Origin: Planctomycetota bacterium
GTDB lineage: Bacteria; Planctomycetota; UBA8742; SKZP01; JAIOTL01
Length of the DNA: 10,659 nucleotides
Reading direction: 5' to 3'
Assembly (NCBI GenBank): GCA_021106775.1
Contig: JAIOTL010000067.1
Coordinates: 1 to 10,659 of the forward strand
Shown: one piece after another, positions 1 to 6,164 of the stretch
How the letters are laid out: each line of letters starts with the position of its first letter
Numbering within the stretch: position 1 is the first letter of the stretch
Translations under genes and position numbers: made by a program
Notes under the pieces: generated by a model
The model's input: only the letters and a program-made list of their open reading frames with translations
The model's database searches: none
Told to the model about the DNA's origin: nothing

Positions 1-2
1 CG

Positions 3-392
3 ATGCTAAGTATTATTTCACCAGAAAAATTCTTATTTTACCTTATTGTTCTCATTCCAATCAGCAGTTTTATCAGCATAATTTTTGATGTTAAGAGCAT
101 CATAACGAAAAATGCCGGTCAGATGTTTTACCGGCTCATCTTAATGTTAATCTGTATCGGATATTTCGGTCTTGTTTCGACGTTAATGTTTGGTAGCGGT
201 GTTAAATTTGATGCAGCACATGAATTTGTAATCACTGTGAATAGTTTGCATGAGACCAGTGGAGTTATGGGTGTTTTCAAAAATGTTTTTAGTTTTGGGT
301 CTATGATTTTGTTTTTCGGGTTCACAATTCTTGTTATTGTTAATTTTCTCGATTTTGTGATGTTTCTCAAACGTCGTCGAATTACCGTTTAG
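3..392 (+). CDS. Small three-helix membrane protein, unknown function (possibly 5'-truncated)
   Basis: The 129-residue frame has three hydrophobic stretches long enough to cross the membrane, at about residues 10-29, 42-64 and 95-122. A polar loop (about 65-92) joins the second and third, and the tail is basic (KRRR). This predicts an integral inner-membrane protein. I recognise no family motif, so no function is proposed. The ATG lies at base 3, so neither a ribosome binding site nor a longer N-terminus can be checked; the real gene may begin outside the window. It converges on the next gene with only 13 bp between the two stops. A weak hairpin (AAACG at 369-373 with CGTTT at 386-390) followed by a T run at 395-400 could act as its terminator. 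The hydrophobic pattern and uninterrupted frame make it a credible gene; the start is uncertain. Confidence 0.6.
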   Translation: MLSIISPEKFLFYLIVLIPISSFISIIFDVKSIITKNAGQMFYRLILMLICIGYFGLVSTLMFGSGVKFDAAHEFVITVNSLHETSGVMGVFKNVFSFGSMILFFGFTILVIVNFLDFVMFLKRRRITV

Positions 393-405
393 TATTTTTT
401 CAATT

Positions 406-675
406 TTATGAAACTATCCTCTGCCTGAGAAATCTCTCTTTACCCCTGTTCAAGTCTTTTTTACTGAATCCTTTTCGATTAAATTTCCGATGAATCTCAT
501 AGACTTTTTCGATGTATGTCAGAAAACTGATTTTACGGCAAAGGTAAGCGTCTAGTATTAAGCCAAGATGCCTTCTGAAGTACTTCAAATCGGAATTTAA
601 TCTGTCACTTTTTCGTACTTTCAAAGAAACGGTTGTTTGTTTTTCGTCATTGAGTTCGATATTAAATAAGTTCAT
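406..675 (-). CDS. Small basic hypothetical protein (89 aa)
   Basis: This is a short leftward frame encoding a Lys/Arg-rich protein. The N-terminal part (MNLFNIELNDEKQTTVSLKV) looks beta-prone. The rest looks helical and strongly basic, ending in a cluster around KKDLNRGKERFLRQR. I do not recognise a family. Nucleic-acid binding is possible from charge alone but is not shown. An in-frame ATG exists four codons earlier (687), but a perfect GGAGG at 681-685 overlaps those codons and sits 5 nt before the ATG at 675, so 675 is the better start. The gene converges with the membrane-protein gene to its left and is separated from the toroid-protein gene upstream by 153 bp without an obvious terminator, so it could be read from that transcript or from its own promoter. 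The strong ribosome binding site is the main reason for accepting it. Confidence 0.6.
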   Translation of the reverse strand: MNLFNIELNDEKQTTVSLKVRKSDRLNSDLKYFRRHLGLILDAYLCRKISFLTYIEKVYEIHRKFNRKGFSKKDLNRGKERFLRQRIVS

Positions 676-680
676 CTTGT

Positions 681-685
681 CCTCC
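681..685 (-). promoter_or_regulatory. Strong Shine-Dalgarno GGAGG deciding a start
   Basis: On the minus strand GGAGG lies 5 nt before the ATG at 675. It overlaps the first codons of the longer in-frame alternative at 687, so the shorter 89-residue protein is favoured. Confidence 0.65.
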
Positions 686-828
686 ATTATGTTTTCAGAA
701 TTGTAACTGGCGGACAGACATCGCTCATCGAATTCATAATCTAAAATTAATTTGAATTAAAAGTTCTATAAGTAAGCACATCTTCAGGATTGTAAATCAG
801 TTTTGGTTTATGATTCCAAAAAGAAAGG

Positions 829-2538
829 TTATTTTGCATAATCCGCAATTTTCATGGGTTTGAAAAATCCTTGGTCTTTCTTGCACCACATTATCGACCA
901 GTAAGCAAAACAGGCATTTGAAAAAGAAAATCCATTGATTTTGGCTTGTATATTTTTATCCGCAAAATATGTCATTATTTCCGAATATATATCAACTTCC
1001 CCGATTATGCTTATGCCAGCGGATGCACAAGCCTGCACAACCGCCCAAATAGTATAAAAATCATCGCTGAAAACAAAACTCTTAGCAATATACGAAAAAC
1101 CGTCAACAAGAGAAGATTTGTACGTTTTAATCAGTTCATCGTGTTTCTGGCTTGCAGCATGCAGAATTTGCATAACTTTGGAAATCGCAGCAACACAAAG
1201 TGCAGTCGTTCTCACGGATGGTTTCGCATTATAATTGAAACCCCAGCCGCGAAGATTGACATTCTTAAAAGGGTGTTCATTTTTATCAAGCAAAGCACAT
1301 TTCACCGAGAGAACCTGTTTATTCTGCATTTTTAATAAGAAATTAACACCGTTAATCAGTGCAATATCCTTGATATCCTTTGTGAATCCAGAATGATATG
1401 CTTGCGATAACGCATAAAGAACCAGAGAGGTCGTTAATACGTCATAATCATACAATTCTTTATGAACCAGGTGAAAATTCGAAAAACCGCCTGAATCCGT
1501 TTGCCGACTAAGCATCGCCTTGATTGCCCAATTAATAATTTTTGTTTCAGTCTCGTTAAAATCTTTGCTAGCATCATATTCCAAAGGTTTCCATGCAGAT
1601 GTGTTAGCCAGCTTATTCTGTGCATTCATTTTTGCATAAACGATGCCGATGACAGTAAATGCAATCTCAGATGAGAAAAACTCACTTTCGTTATCAGAAT
1701 TTCTTATTGAGTTTATCCCGACCAGAATTTTATCGCGCACATCGGTGTTTGATTCCTGAGCGAAAATCGAGTAAGCCAGCGTTTTTTTGCCTATGTGATG
1801 AAAAGGCTTAATCATCTTATTGAATGCGATAAAATTACCGTCATTATCGATTTTAGCTTTGAAATAATTAAATAAATTTGTTTTAGACAAATTTGCTGAG
1901 CTCATCAGAATATTTTTGTGCAGTTGTGTAAGAGGCCAAAAATACGCTTTTGGCAAATATGCAGGACGTTTGAGAATTACCGAATCGGCACCAACTTTTA
2001 CCGGGTCTTCCTTATTTTCCTTGTCCTCAGGCTTTTCCTTGATTGTATCGTCTGGTTTTGTCTCATCGGGCTTTATATTTGTCTCGTCTTCTTTGTCATC
2101 TTTAGGCAAAGGTTGAATCACATCATCAGGGATTTTCTTTTCTTCAAGATATGTCGCAATTGCTGTTTCAGTGCTTGTATTTAGCAGCTCAGCATCCTTA
2201 CTTAAGTATGTAATCTGATTTCGAAAGCTCTCGTTTTCATCTTTATGATTTAAGATTTCGCTATTAATTTGTTTTACTGCAGTTGATATCAGATCGAAAT
2301 CACCTTCAAGCTGGTTTTCCTTGACGCTCTTATAATCATTGTAATCGGTGATAATATCCGAAATATCTCTGGTGATTTCATTAGTAATTCTTAAGTTATT
2401 GCGTTGTTCCACATGTACATTAGTAATATTGTTAGTATCACTAATACTTGAGCCATAAATACCAGCGATAAACATTATCCCCGATAAAATAAGAATCAAT
2501 GCGCTGACAACTGATGTGATTTTTGTTGTTGTACTCAT
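829..2538 (-). CDS. Membrane-anchored coiled-coil protein with C-terminal alpha/alpha-toroid (prenyltransferase/squalene-cyclase-like repeats)
   Basis: The 569-residue protein has four parts. A single hydrophobic anchor lies at about 8-27, without a lipobox. Residues about 40-130 are a polar helical, probably coiled-coil segment. A Lys/Glu/Asp/Pro-rich linker follows at about 144-182. The C-terminal helical domain (about 283-555) has repeating aromatic or Gly-Phe turns each followed by a hydrophobic helix: around FFSSEIAFTVIG (287-298), QTDSGGF (346-352) with DVLTTSLVLYAL (366-377), RGWGFNYN (430-437) with SVRTTALCVAAI, SDDFYTIWAV (491-500) and NGFSFSNACFAYW (535-547). This spacing is typical of the alpha/alpha-toroid of terpene cyclases and prenyltransferases. 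The cyclase DXDD motif is absent and no zinc site is evident, so a binding or structural role is more likely than catalysis. The bulk is probably periplasmic. The gene lies 97 bp downstream of the FHA gene on the same strand. The ribosome binding site is weak (GAG five bases before ATG). Confidence 0.8.
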   Translation of the reverse strand: MSTTTKITSVVSALILILSGIMFIAGIYGSSISDTNNITNVHVEQRNNLRITNEITRDISDIITDYNDYKSVKENQLEGDFDLISTAVKQINSEILNHKDENESFRNQITYLSKDAELLNTSTETAIATYLEEKKIPDDVIQPLPKDDKEDETNIKPDETKPDDTIKEKPEDKENKEDPVKVGADSVILKRPAYLPKAYFWPLTQLHKNILMSSANLSKTNLFNYFKAKIDNDGNFIAFNKMIKPFHHIGKKTLAYSIFAQESNTDVRDKILVGINSIRNSDNESEFFSSEIAFTVIGIVYAKMNAQNKLANTSAWKPLEYDASKDFNETETKIINWAIKAMLSRQTDSGGFSNFHLVHKELYDYDVLTTSLVLYALSQAYHSGFTKDIKDIALINGVNFLLKMQNKQVLSVKCALLDKNEHPFKNVNLRGWGFNYNAKPSVRTTALCVAAISKVMQILHAASQKHDELIKTYKSSLVDGFSYIAKSFVFSDDFYTIWAVVQACASAGISIIGEVDIYSEIMTYFADKNIQAKINGFSFSNACFAYWSIMWCKKDQGFFKPMKIADYAK

Positions 2539-2583
2539 GATAACTCAAACCTATTGCGAACCATTGTTTTGAATCAAAGAAAT

Positions 2584-2603
2584 AATATAACATTTATTAT
2601 ATT
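2584..2603. other. AT-rich palindrome between the FHA and toroid genes
   Basis: AATATAA (2584-2590) and TTATATT (2597-2603) are perfect inverted arms around a 6-nt loop, in the 97-bp gap between two leftward genes. On the minus strand the region also reads TATAAT. It may be a -10 element for the toroid gene, an operator or a weak hairpin. No good -35 accompanies it and no T run follows it, so a terminator is unlikely. Confidence 0.3.
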
Positions 2604-2635
2604 GTTAAAACAATTTAGGCTTGGGAATTACTTAC

Positions 2636-3868
2636 TTAATCCGGTTTTTCACCCTTTTTTTTAACGTCGTTTTTCTTTATTTTGTCGAAATATGTATCGC
2701 TCAACAGCTTCTTCGCTTCATCAGAAACTTCTCCCGAATCCCAGTCTTTAATATCAACAAATTCATCGTCTTTATTTGGAATCGGCTTAGACCCCATTGC
2801 TTCTGGCTTACGTTGTATCTGCATTTCTTTAAGCGTGTTATTGAATCCGCATGCATCAAAATCTTCATCGGGACCAATAAAAAGCAAATCCTCATCATCG
2901 TTTGAAGTTATCCCAGCTTTCTTGGCAGATTCCTTTATCTTGTCATGCAAATCTTCAAATGAATCCGAAATCGATTCCGATGCAGACATCTCCTCTAACT
3001 CAAATTCGGTTACTTTCTGCGGAACTGGTATATCATCATGAATTCTGCCCTTATTTGAACTAGAAATTTCAAGCAAAATACCTTCATTGTTCTCCGCAGG
3101 TGTAAAGGAGGAAGTATCCACAATTTCTAACCCTTGATTGTCATTTGTCAATTGGCTGAAATCGGTAATCGGAGAATATTCTGCAAAACCAGGTTTTTGC
3201 GTAAATACTTCGCTGAGATACAGGAATACTTTGTCATCAATCTTTTTCAGATTGTAACTCACCGGTCTCAGGTAAAATGAATGAGATGCAATATCGATTA
3301 TGTCGCCGATTTGAAGTGCAACAGGCTTAAATGGAATTACTTTTTTCCCGTTGACGCGAGAACCGTTGCGTGACTTAAAATCGATAAATGTGGAAACAGC
3401 ATCGCATTTGAAACATCCATGAATTCCCGAAACTTTTTTGTAGGGTAGACAAATATTGTTTTTATCCTTGCGACCCACAGTCAATTCCGTATCGAAAAAC
3501 ACTTTTTTTGCGATATTCTTGCCTGTTAAATATTCAAGCACAAATTCTTCGTTCGTTTCAGGATTAAAAGACGGTAAAAAAAGCTGAATTGCAAGATTTT
3601 CAACAATATATACATCTCTGTCATCAATGATTTTGTCCAAAATATTCATGCGTTTGCGGATAATCTGGCTACCATTTATGTTTCTTATTCGGAATCTGCT
3701 TGAATCAACTTGTTCAATCAAAATGTGCTGGTCCACCAGATTGCATTCTTTTATCGTAATATTTGCATTGTCTGACGAACCAATGACAATTGGGAATCCA
3801 ATGAGGTTATATGTTCTTCGAATTCCCGGTTCAGGTCCGATAATCACTAATCTGGGCGGAATTTTCAT
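2636..3868 (-). CDS. Tandem FHA-domain protein with disordered acidic tail
   Basis: The 410-residue soluble protein carries two FHA-like beta-sandwiches. The second (about 123-202) has the classical signature: GRKDKNN (Gly132, Arg133), VSGIH (Ser147, His150), then SRNGSRVNG (Asn168-Gly169 and Asn173-Gly174). FHA domains of this type bind phosphothreonine peptides. The first (about 19-98) keeps the outline, IGSSDNANITI and VDQH, but has Ser in place of the phosphate-contacting Arg and Asp in place of the conserved Ser, so it is probably a structural or divergent copy. From about 230 onward the chain is Ser/Asp/Glu-rich and likely disordered, ending in a Lys-rich tail. There is no signal peptide or membrane segment. 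The start is placed at ATG 3868, with GAGGA 4 nt upstream; an upstream in-frame GTG (3883) has no ribosome binding site. It precedes the toroid gene on the same strand, suggesting joint expression. Confidence 0.85.
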   Translation of the reverse strand: MKIPPRLVIIGPEPGIRRTYNLIGFPIVIGSSDNANITIKECNLVDQHILIEQVDSSRFRIRNINGSQIIRKRMNILDKIIDDRDVYIVENLAIQLFLPSFNPETNEEFVLEYLTGKNIAKKVFFDTELTVGRKDKNNICLPYKKVSGIHGCFKCDAVSTFIDFKSRNGSRVNGKKVIPFKPVALQIGDIIDIASHSFYLRPVSYNLKKIDDKVFLYLSEVFTQKPGFAEYSPITDFSQLTNDNQGLEIVDTSSFTPAENNEGILLEISSSNKGRIHDDIPVPQKVTEFELEEMSASESISDSFEDLHDKIKESAKKAGITSNDDEDLLFIGPDEDFDACGFNNTLKEMQIQRKPEAMGSKPIPNKDDEFVDIKDWDSGEVSDEAKKLLSDTYFDKIKKNDVKKKGEKPD

Positions 3869-4137
3869 AGGTTCCTCAAGCACTGAATATTTTGGTTAAT
3901 TCCTTCAGCATTTTCAGTTTTTTACATTTTTATAATGGATTATTAACTGTTAGCGTATTAAAGCACACGCACTTATGACATTATACTTCAAATAATAATT
4001 CTCATTTGTGCATATAACTATTATATTAACACAATCGGTCTGGTATTTAAAATTATTTAGCAGACTGTGTATAAAGTGTTTACTAGAAAAACACAATTTT
4101 AACTTGAAAACTTTTTCAACATCAATAAGGAGAAACA
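3869..4137. promoter_or_regulatory. Divergent intergenic promoter region (FHA gene / eno)
   Basis: This 269-bp AT-rich gap separates two divergent genes and must hold a promoter for each. For eno, TTAAAA (4047-4052), a 17-nt spacer and TATAAA (4070-4075) form a plausible sigma-70-like pair, giving a leader of about 55 nt. For the FHA gene, a perfect minus-strand TATAAT lies at 3980-3985 but has no good -35. The eno ribosome binding site AAGGAGA is at 4127-4133. I see no conserved riboswitch or credible small ORF here. The promoter calls rest on consensus matching by eye in AT-rich DNA and are weak. Confidence 0.4.
3873..3877 (-). promoter_or_regulatory. Shine-Dalgarno GAGGA deciding the FHA protein start
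   Basis: GAGGA on the minus strand ends 4 nt before ATG 3868 and overlaps the codons after GTG 3883. That favours the ATG and a 410-residue product over the 415-residue reading. Confidence 0.6.
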
Positions 4138-5391
4138 ATGTTTAAGATTCAAAAAGTTTTGGCTAGAGAAGTGCTGGATTCACGCGGAAACCCAACCGTC
4201 GAAGTCGATTGTTTACTTACAAGCGGAGCATTCGGAAGAGCGATTGTTCCTTCAGGGGCATCAACTGGGAAGTTTGAAGCACTGGAACTTCGTGACGGTG
4301 GTGACAGATACGTGGGTAAAGGAGTTTTGACCGCTGTTTCAAACGTGAACAAAATTATTGCACCTGAAATGATTGGTGAAAATGCACTCAATCAGCCTTC
4401 AATTGACAATAAAATGTTGATGCTTGACGGCACAGAGAACAAGAGCAAGCTTGGTGCCAACGCGATTCTCGGGGTTTCGATGGCAGTTGCAAAGGCGGTA
4501 ACAAAAGGTTTAGGATTACCACTTTACAGATACATTGGTGGTGTGAGTGCCAGAATACTTCCGATTCCTATGTGCAATGTTCTTAATGGCGGTGAACATG
4601 CTGACAATAATGTCGATATTCAGGAATTTATGATTTTTCCAGAAGGTGCAAAAACTTTTCGCGAGGCAATTCGTTGGTCTGCGGAGGTTTTTCATTCACT
4701 CAAAAAACTTTTGAAGGCGGACAAACTTGCGACATCTGTTGGCGATGAAGGCGGATACGCGCCGAATCTCAAGAATAACGAACAAGCACTGCAATATATT
4801 GTCAAGGCGATTGAACATGCAGGTTACAAACCCGGTGAGCAGATGACGATTTGCCTTGATTGTGCTGCTAATTCATTTTTCAAAGCTGGTAATTATCATA
4901 TAGACGGTACAGTTAAAAACACGCAGGAATTGATAGAATATTACAAAAAACTCGTGGCTACGTATCCGATTGTATCGATTGAAGATGGGTTGGATGAGGA
5001 AGATTGGGACGGCTGGAAAGTGATGAATCAGGAGCTGGGAAAAAAGATTCAGCTTGTTGGCGATGATTTGTACGTTACTGACCCGAAAAAGATTCAGCGT
5101 GGAATTAAGGAGAATGCTACGAATGCTGTGCTAATTAAGCTTAACCAGATAGGCTCGTTGACCGAAACAATCGATGCTGTCAGAATTACGATGAACAATA
5201 ATTGGAATGCGGTTGTGAGTCATAGAAGCGGCGAGACCGAGGATACAACAATTGCAGATTTAGCTGTTGCTTTAGGCACCGGGCAGATAAAGACCGGGTC
5301 ACTTTCGCGGACGGACAGAATTGCGAAATATAATCAGCTTCTCAGGATTGAGGAAGAACTTGGTGCTGCTGCCATCTTCGGCAAACGCTAA
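4138..5391 (+). CDS. eno: Enolase (phosphopyruvate hydratase)
   Basis: Enolase interconverts 2-phosphoglycerate and phosphoenolpyruvate in glycolysis and gluconeogenesis, in the cytoplasm, using Mg2+. At 417 residues it is a normal-length bacterial enolase without gaps. Recognisable parts are the N-terminal [14 protein letters not shown], the mobile loop SGASTG (39-44), GGEHADNN with His154, QEF with Glu163, GDEGGYAPN with the catalytic-pocket acid Glu204, the metal ligands Asp241, Glu282 (SIEDG) and Asp309 (GDD), the signature [13 protein letters not shown] with catalytic Lys334, SHRSGETED (361-369) and the substrate-binding Lys385 (GQIKTG). All key catalytic residues are present, so it should be active. 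One local oddity is AANSF (243-247) where most bacterial enolases have AASEF. The start is firm: AAGGAGA lies 4 nt before the ATG. It is a single-gene unit, divergent from the FHA gene and convergent with the beta-helix lipoprotein gene. No strong terminator follows. Confidence 0.98.
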   Translation: MFKIQKVLAREVLDSRGNPTVEVDCLLTSGAFGRAIVPSGASTGKFEALELRDGGDRYVGKGVLTAVSNVNKIIAPEMIGENALNQPSIDNKMLMLDGTENKSKLGANAILGVSMAVAKAVTKGLGLPLYRYIGGVSARILPIPMCNVLNGGEHADNNVDIQEFMIFPEGAKTFREAIRWSAEVFHSLKKLLKADKLATSVGDEGGYAPNLKNNEQALQYIVKAIEHAGYKPGEQMTICLDCAANSFFKAGNYHIDGTVKNTQELIEYYKKLVATYPIVSIEDGLDEEDWDGWKVMNQELGKKIQLVGDDLYVTDPKKIQRGIKENATNAVLIKLNQIGSLTETIDAVRITMNNNWNAVVSHRSGETEDTTIADLAVALGTGQIKTGSLSRTDRIAKYNQLLRIEEELGAAAIFGKR

Positions 5392-5399
5392 AGATTTTT

Positions 5400-5428
5400 A
5401 CCACTAAGACACAGAGAACACAGAAAGA
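5400..5428 (+). repeat. Purine-rich CCACTAAGACACAGAGAACA-type repeat
   Basis: The sequence begins ACCACTAAGACACAGAG and continues with AACACAGAAAGA, an internally repetitive (ACACAGA) motif. It resembles a short sequence often seen after gene ends in many uncultured-bacterial genomes. It starts 9 bp after the eno stop. Only one copy is in the window, so the repeat status comes from recognition, not from counting copies here. Confidence 0.5.
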
Positions 5429-5430
5429 TT

Positions 5431-5450
5431 ATTGAATTCGGTAGGACAAG
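5431..5450 (+). repeat. Left arm of spacer-framing inverted repeat
   Basis: This 20-bp arm contains GGTAGGACAAG (5440-5450), whose exact reverse complement lies at 6115-6125. Beyond that 11-bp core the match continues for about 8 more bases with one mismatch and a 1-bp gap. Confidence 0.5.
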
Positions 5451-5464
5451 GCAGGTAAACCTGC
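5451..5464 (+). terminator. Small hairpin after eno, possible weak terminator
   Basis: GCAGG (5451-5455) pairs with CCTGC (5460-5464) around a TAAA loop, and ATTTCTTT follows. The stem is only 5 bp and the T tract is broken, so termination would be weak. It may instead be part of the adjacent GTAGGACAAG repeat. Confidence 0.25.
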
Positions 5465-5531
5465 ATTTCTTTGCGTACCATATATGATGTACACTGAATC
5501 TGTCGGTTTTGTAGAGTAAATATACAAATCC

Positions 5532-5564
5532 TGTCAGTCCCGTGAAAACGGGAATCCAGAATCT
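5532..5564 (+). repeat. Palindromic TGTCA-type repeat with GAAA tetraloop
   Basis: TCCCGT (5538-5543), loop GAAA, ACGGGA (5548-5553) form a perfect 6-bp stem, followed by ATCCAGAATC. It resembles the common dispersed element TGTCATTCCCG...CGGGAATCCAG. Position 5537 is G where the usual form has T, which breaks the outer stem and suggests decay. Confidence 0.6.
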
Positions 5565-5601
5565 TGTCATTGCCAGCGTTATAAGCTGTGATTCCACCCA
5601 T
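5565..5601 (+). repeat. Second TGTCATT-type unit
   Basis: The unit starts TGTCATTGCCAGCG and ends near GTGATTCC. It resembles the dispersed TGTCATTGCGAGCG...GCAATC element in a degraded form. It directly abuts the preceding unit. Confidence 0.45.
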
Positions 5602-5656
5602 TGTCATTTTGAAGGAGCATAGCGACTGAAGCGGACGAAGTCCTTTAATTATCCAG
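5602..5656 (+). repeat. Third TGTCATT-type unit
   Basis: The unit starts TGTCATTTTGAAGGAGCATA, with GCGACTGAAG close behind. It resembles the dispersed TGTCATTCTGAAGGAGCGAAGCGACTGAAG element. Three units with the same TGTCA opening start at 5532, 5565 and 5602. Confidence 0.5.
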
Positions 5657-5773
5657 GATGGTCATACACAAAACGCTGAACAATGGTAAATCTATTACCA
5701 ATGTATATAAAGATTCTGATTCGTTGTTCTGCAGAAAGAGATTAATCAAACAAATTCCACGTTTAATACTCCG

Positions 5774-5824
5774 CCAGCCTGGATTCTTCACTGCGTTCGT
5801 TTCACTCACTCGTCCGAATGACAC
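5774..5824 (-). repeat. Inverted TGTCATTCGG-type unit
   Basis: Read on the minus strand it opens GTGTCATTCGGACGAGTGAG and contains GCAGTGAAGAATCCAGG, so it belongs to the same broad class as the three units to its left but in opposite orientation. CCAGCCTGG at 5774-5782 is a small palindrome at its far end. Confidence 0.5.
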
Positions 5825-5828
5825 GGGA

Positions 5829-5853
5829 TGGGTTGAGCGGAGTCAAACCACCA
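5829..5853 (+). repeat. GGTTGAGCGGAGTC-type palindromic repeat
   Basis: GGTTGAGCGGAGTCAAACC has complementary ends (GGTT with AACC) and a core GAGCGGAGTC. It matches the widespread form whose opposite strand reads TTCGACTCCGCTCAACC. Confidence 0.55.
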
Positions 5854-5865
5854 ACGTTATCTGAG

Positions 5866-5888
5866 GTGGTTGAGGTTCTCGAAACCAC
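5866..5888 (+). repeat. GTGGTT...AACCAC hairpin repeat
   Basis: The arms GTGGTT (5866-5871) and AACCAC (5883-5888) are perfect inverses, and inside them GAG (5872-5874) pairs with CTC (5878-5880). It appears to be a second, shorter relative of the GGTTGAG element just to its left. Confidence 0.5.
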
Positions 5889-5897
5889 ATGTTACGT

Positions 5898-5938
5898 GTT
5901 GCCTTCGAGAACGCTGCCTTCGACTACGCACAGGCAAC
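5898..5938 (+). repeat. Double GCCTTCGACTACGC-type repeat
   Basis: GTTGCC (5898-5903) pairs with GGCAAC (5933-5938). Inside are two overlapping related units, GCCTTCGAGAACGCTGCC and GCCTTCGACTACGCACAGGC, the latter with complementary ends GCCT/AGGC. The core TTCGACTACGC is the same type as the GAGCGGAGTC element read on the other strand. Confidence 0.55.
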
Positions 5939-6114
5939 GTCTGTCAATCTCTGCAATGGGGTGTGTAGCTGCTAAATAGCGGTACACAAGCAGTTGTATG
6001 ATTGCAGTTCATCCATATTTGATGCCTAATCAATTTCATAGCAAATGAATATAAAAGTATAGGGGACAATCATCGGCTGGTGCCTGCAAAACGCTAACTA
6101 TCGCTAAATTGATG

Positions 6115-6133
6115 CTTGTCCTACCAATACAAT
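6115..6133 (-). repeat. Right arm of spacer-framing inverted repeat
   Basis: CTTGTCCTACC (6115-6125) is the exact reverse complement of 5440-5450, and the following AATACAAT nearly matches the outer part of the left arm. It ends about 30 bp from the stop of the lipoprotein gene. Confidence 0.5.
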
Positions 6134-6164
6134 TACATCTGTAACAAAACGCTGGAATTTAAGA

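Larger units (their letters stand above)
5392..6164. other. Gene-free spacer rich in short dispersed repeats
   Basis: This is a 773-bp convergent spacer between eno and the beta-helix lipoprotein gene. I see no credible protein gene and no tRNA or rRNA in it. It is an array of short palindromic sequences resembling widely dispersed intergenic repeats, described individually below, in both orientations and separated by unassigned DNA. The segment 5941-6110 holds nothing I can name. Short open frames here, such as 5658-5864 (+), are translations of the repeats and are not annotated as genes. Confidence 0.75.

Noticed and set aside
746..759. Palindrome TTAATTTGAATTAA as a terminator
   Set aside because: It is all AT with a 2-nt loop and no T run, so it is unlikely to terminate transcription.
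829..2538. Enzymatic squalene cyclase or protein prenyltransferase
   Set aside because: The fold repeats are present, but DXDD and a recognisable zinc site are absent and the protein is membrane-anchored with a coiled coil, so an enzyme name would overstate the evidence.
3950..4138. 62-residue minus-strand open frame upstream of eno
   Set aside because: It covers the eno leader and ribosome binding site, has no recognisable features, and lies in the divergent promoter region.
5388..5607. Two overlapping minus-strand open frames of 67-69 residues after eno
   Set aside because: They read through the palindromic repeat (WIPVFTGLTG is its usual translation) and run to or into the eno stop; no family resemblance.
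5658..5864. 68-residue plus-strand open frame in the spacer
   Set aside because: Its second half (RQPGFFTAFVSLTRPNDTG) is the translation of the inverted TGTCATTCGG-type repeat, and no ribosome binding site is evident.
5960..6020. tRNA-like stretch (GTAGCTGCTAAATAGC, then GTTCATCC)
   Set aside because: There is a 3-bp D-like stem and a TTCATCC string, but no acceptor pairing and no proper T-arm, so it is not a tRNA.
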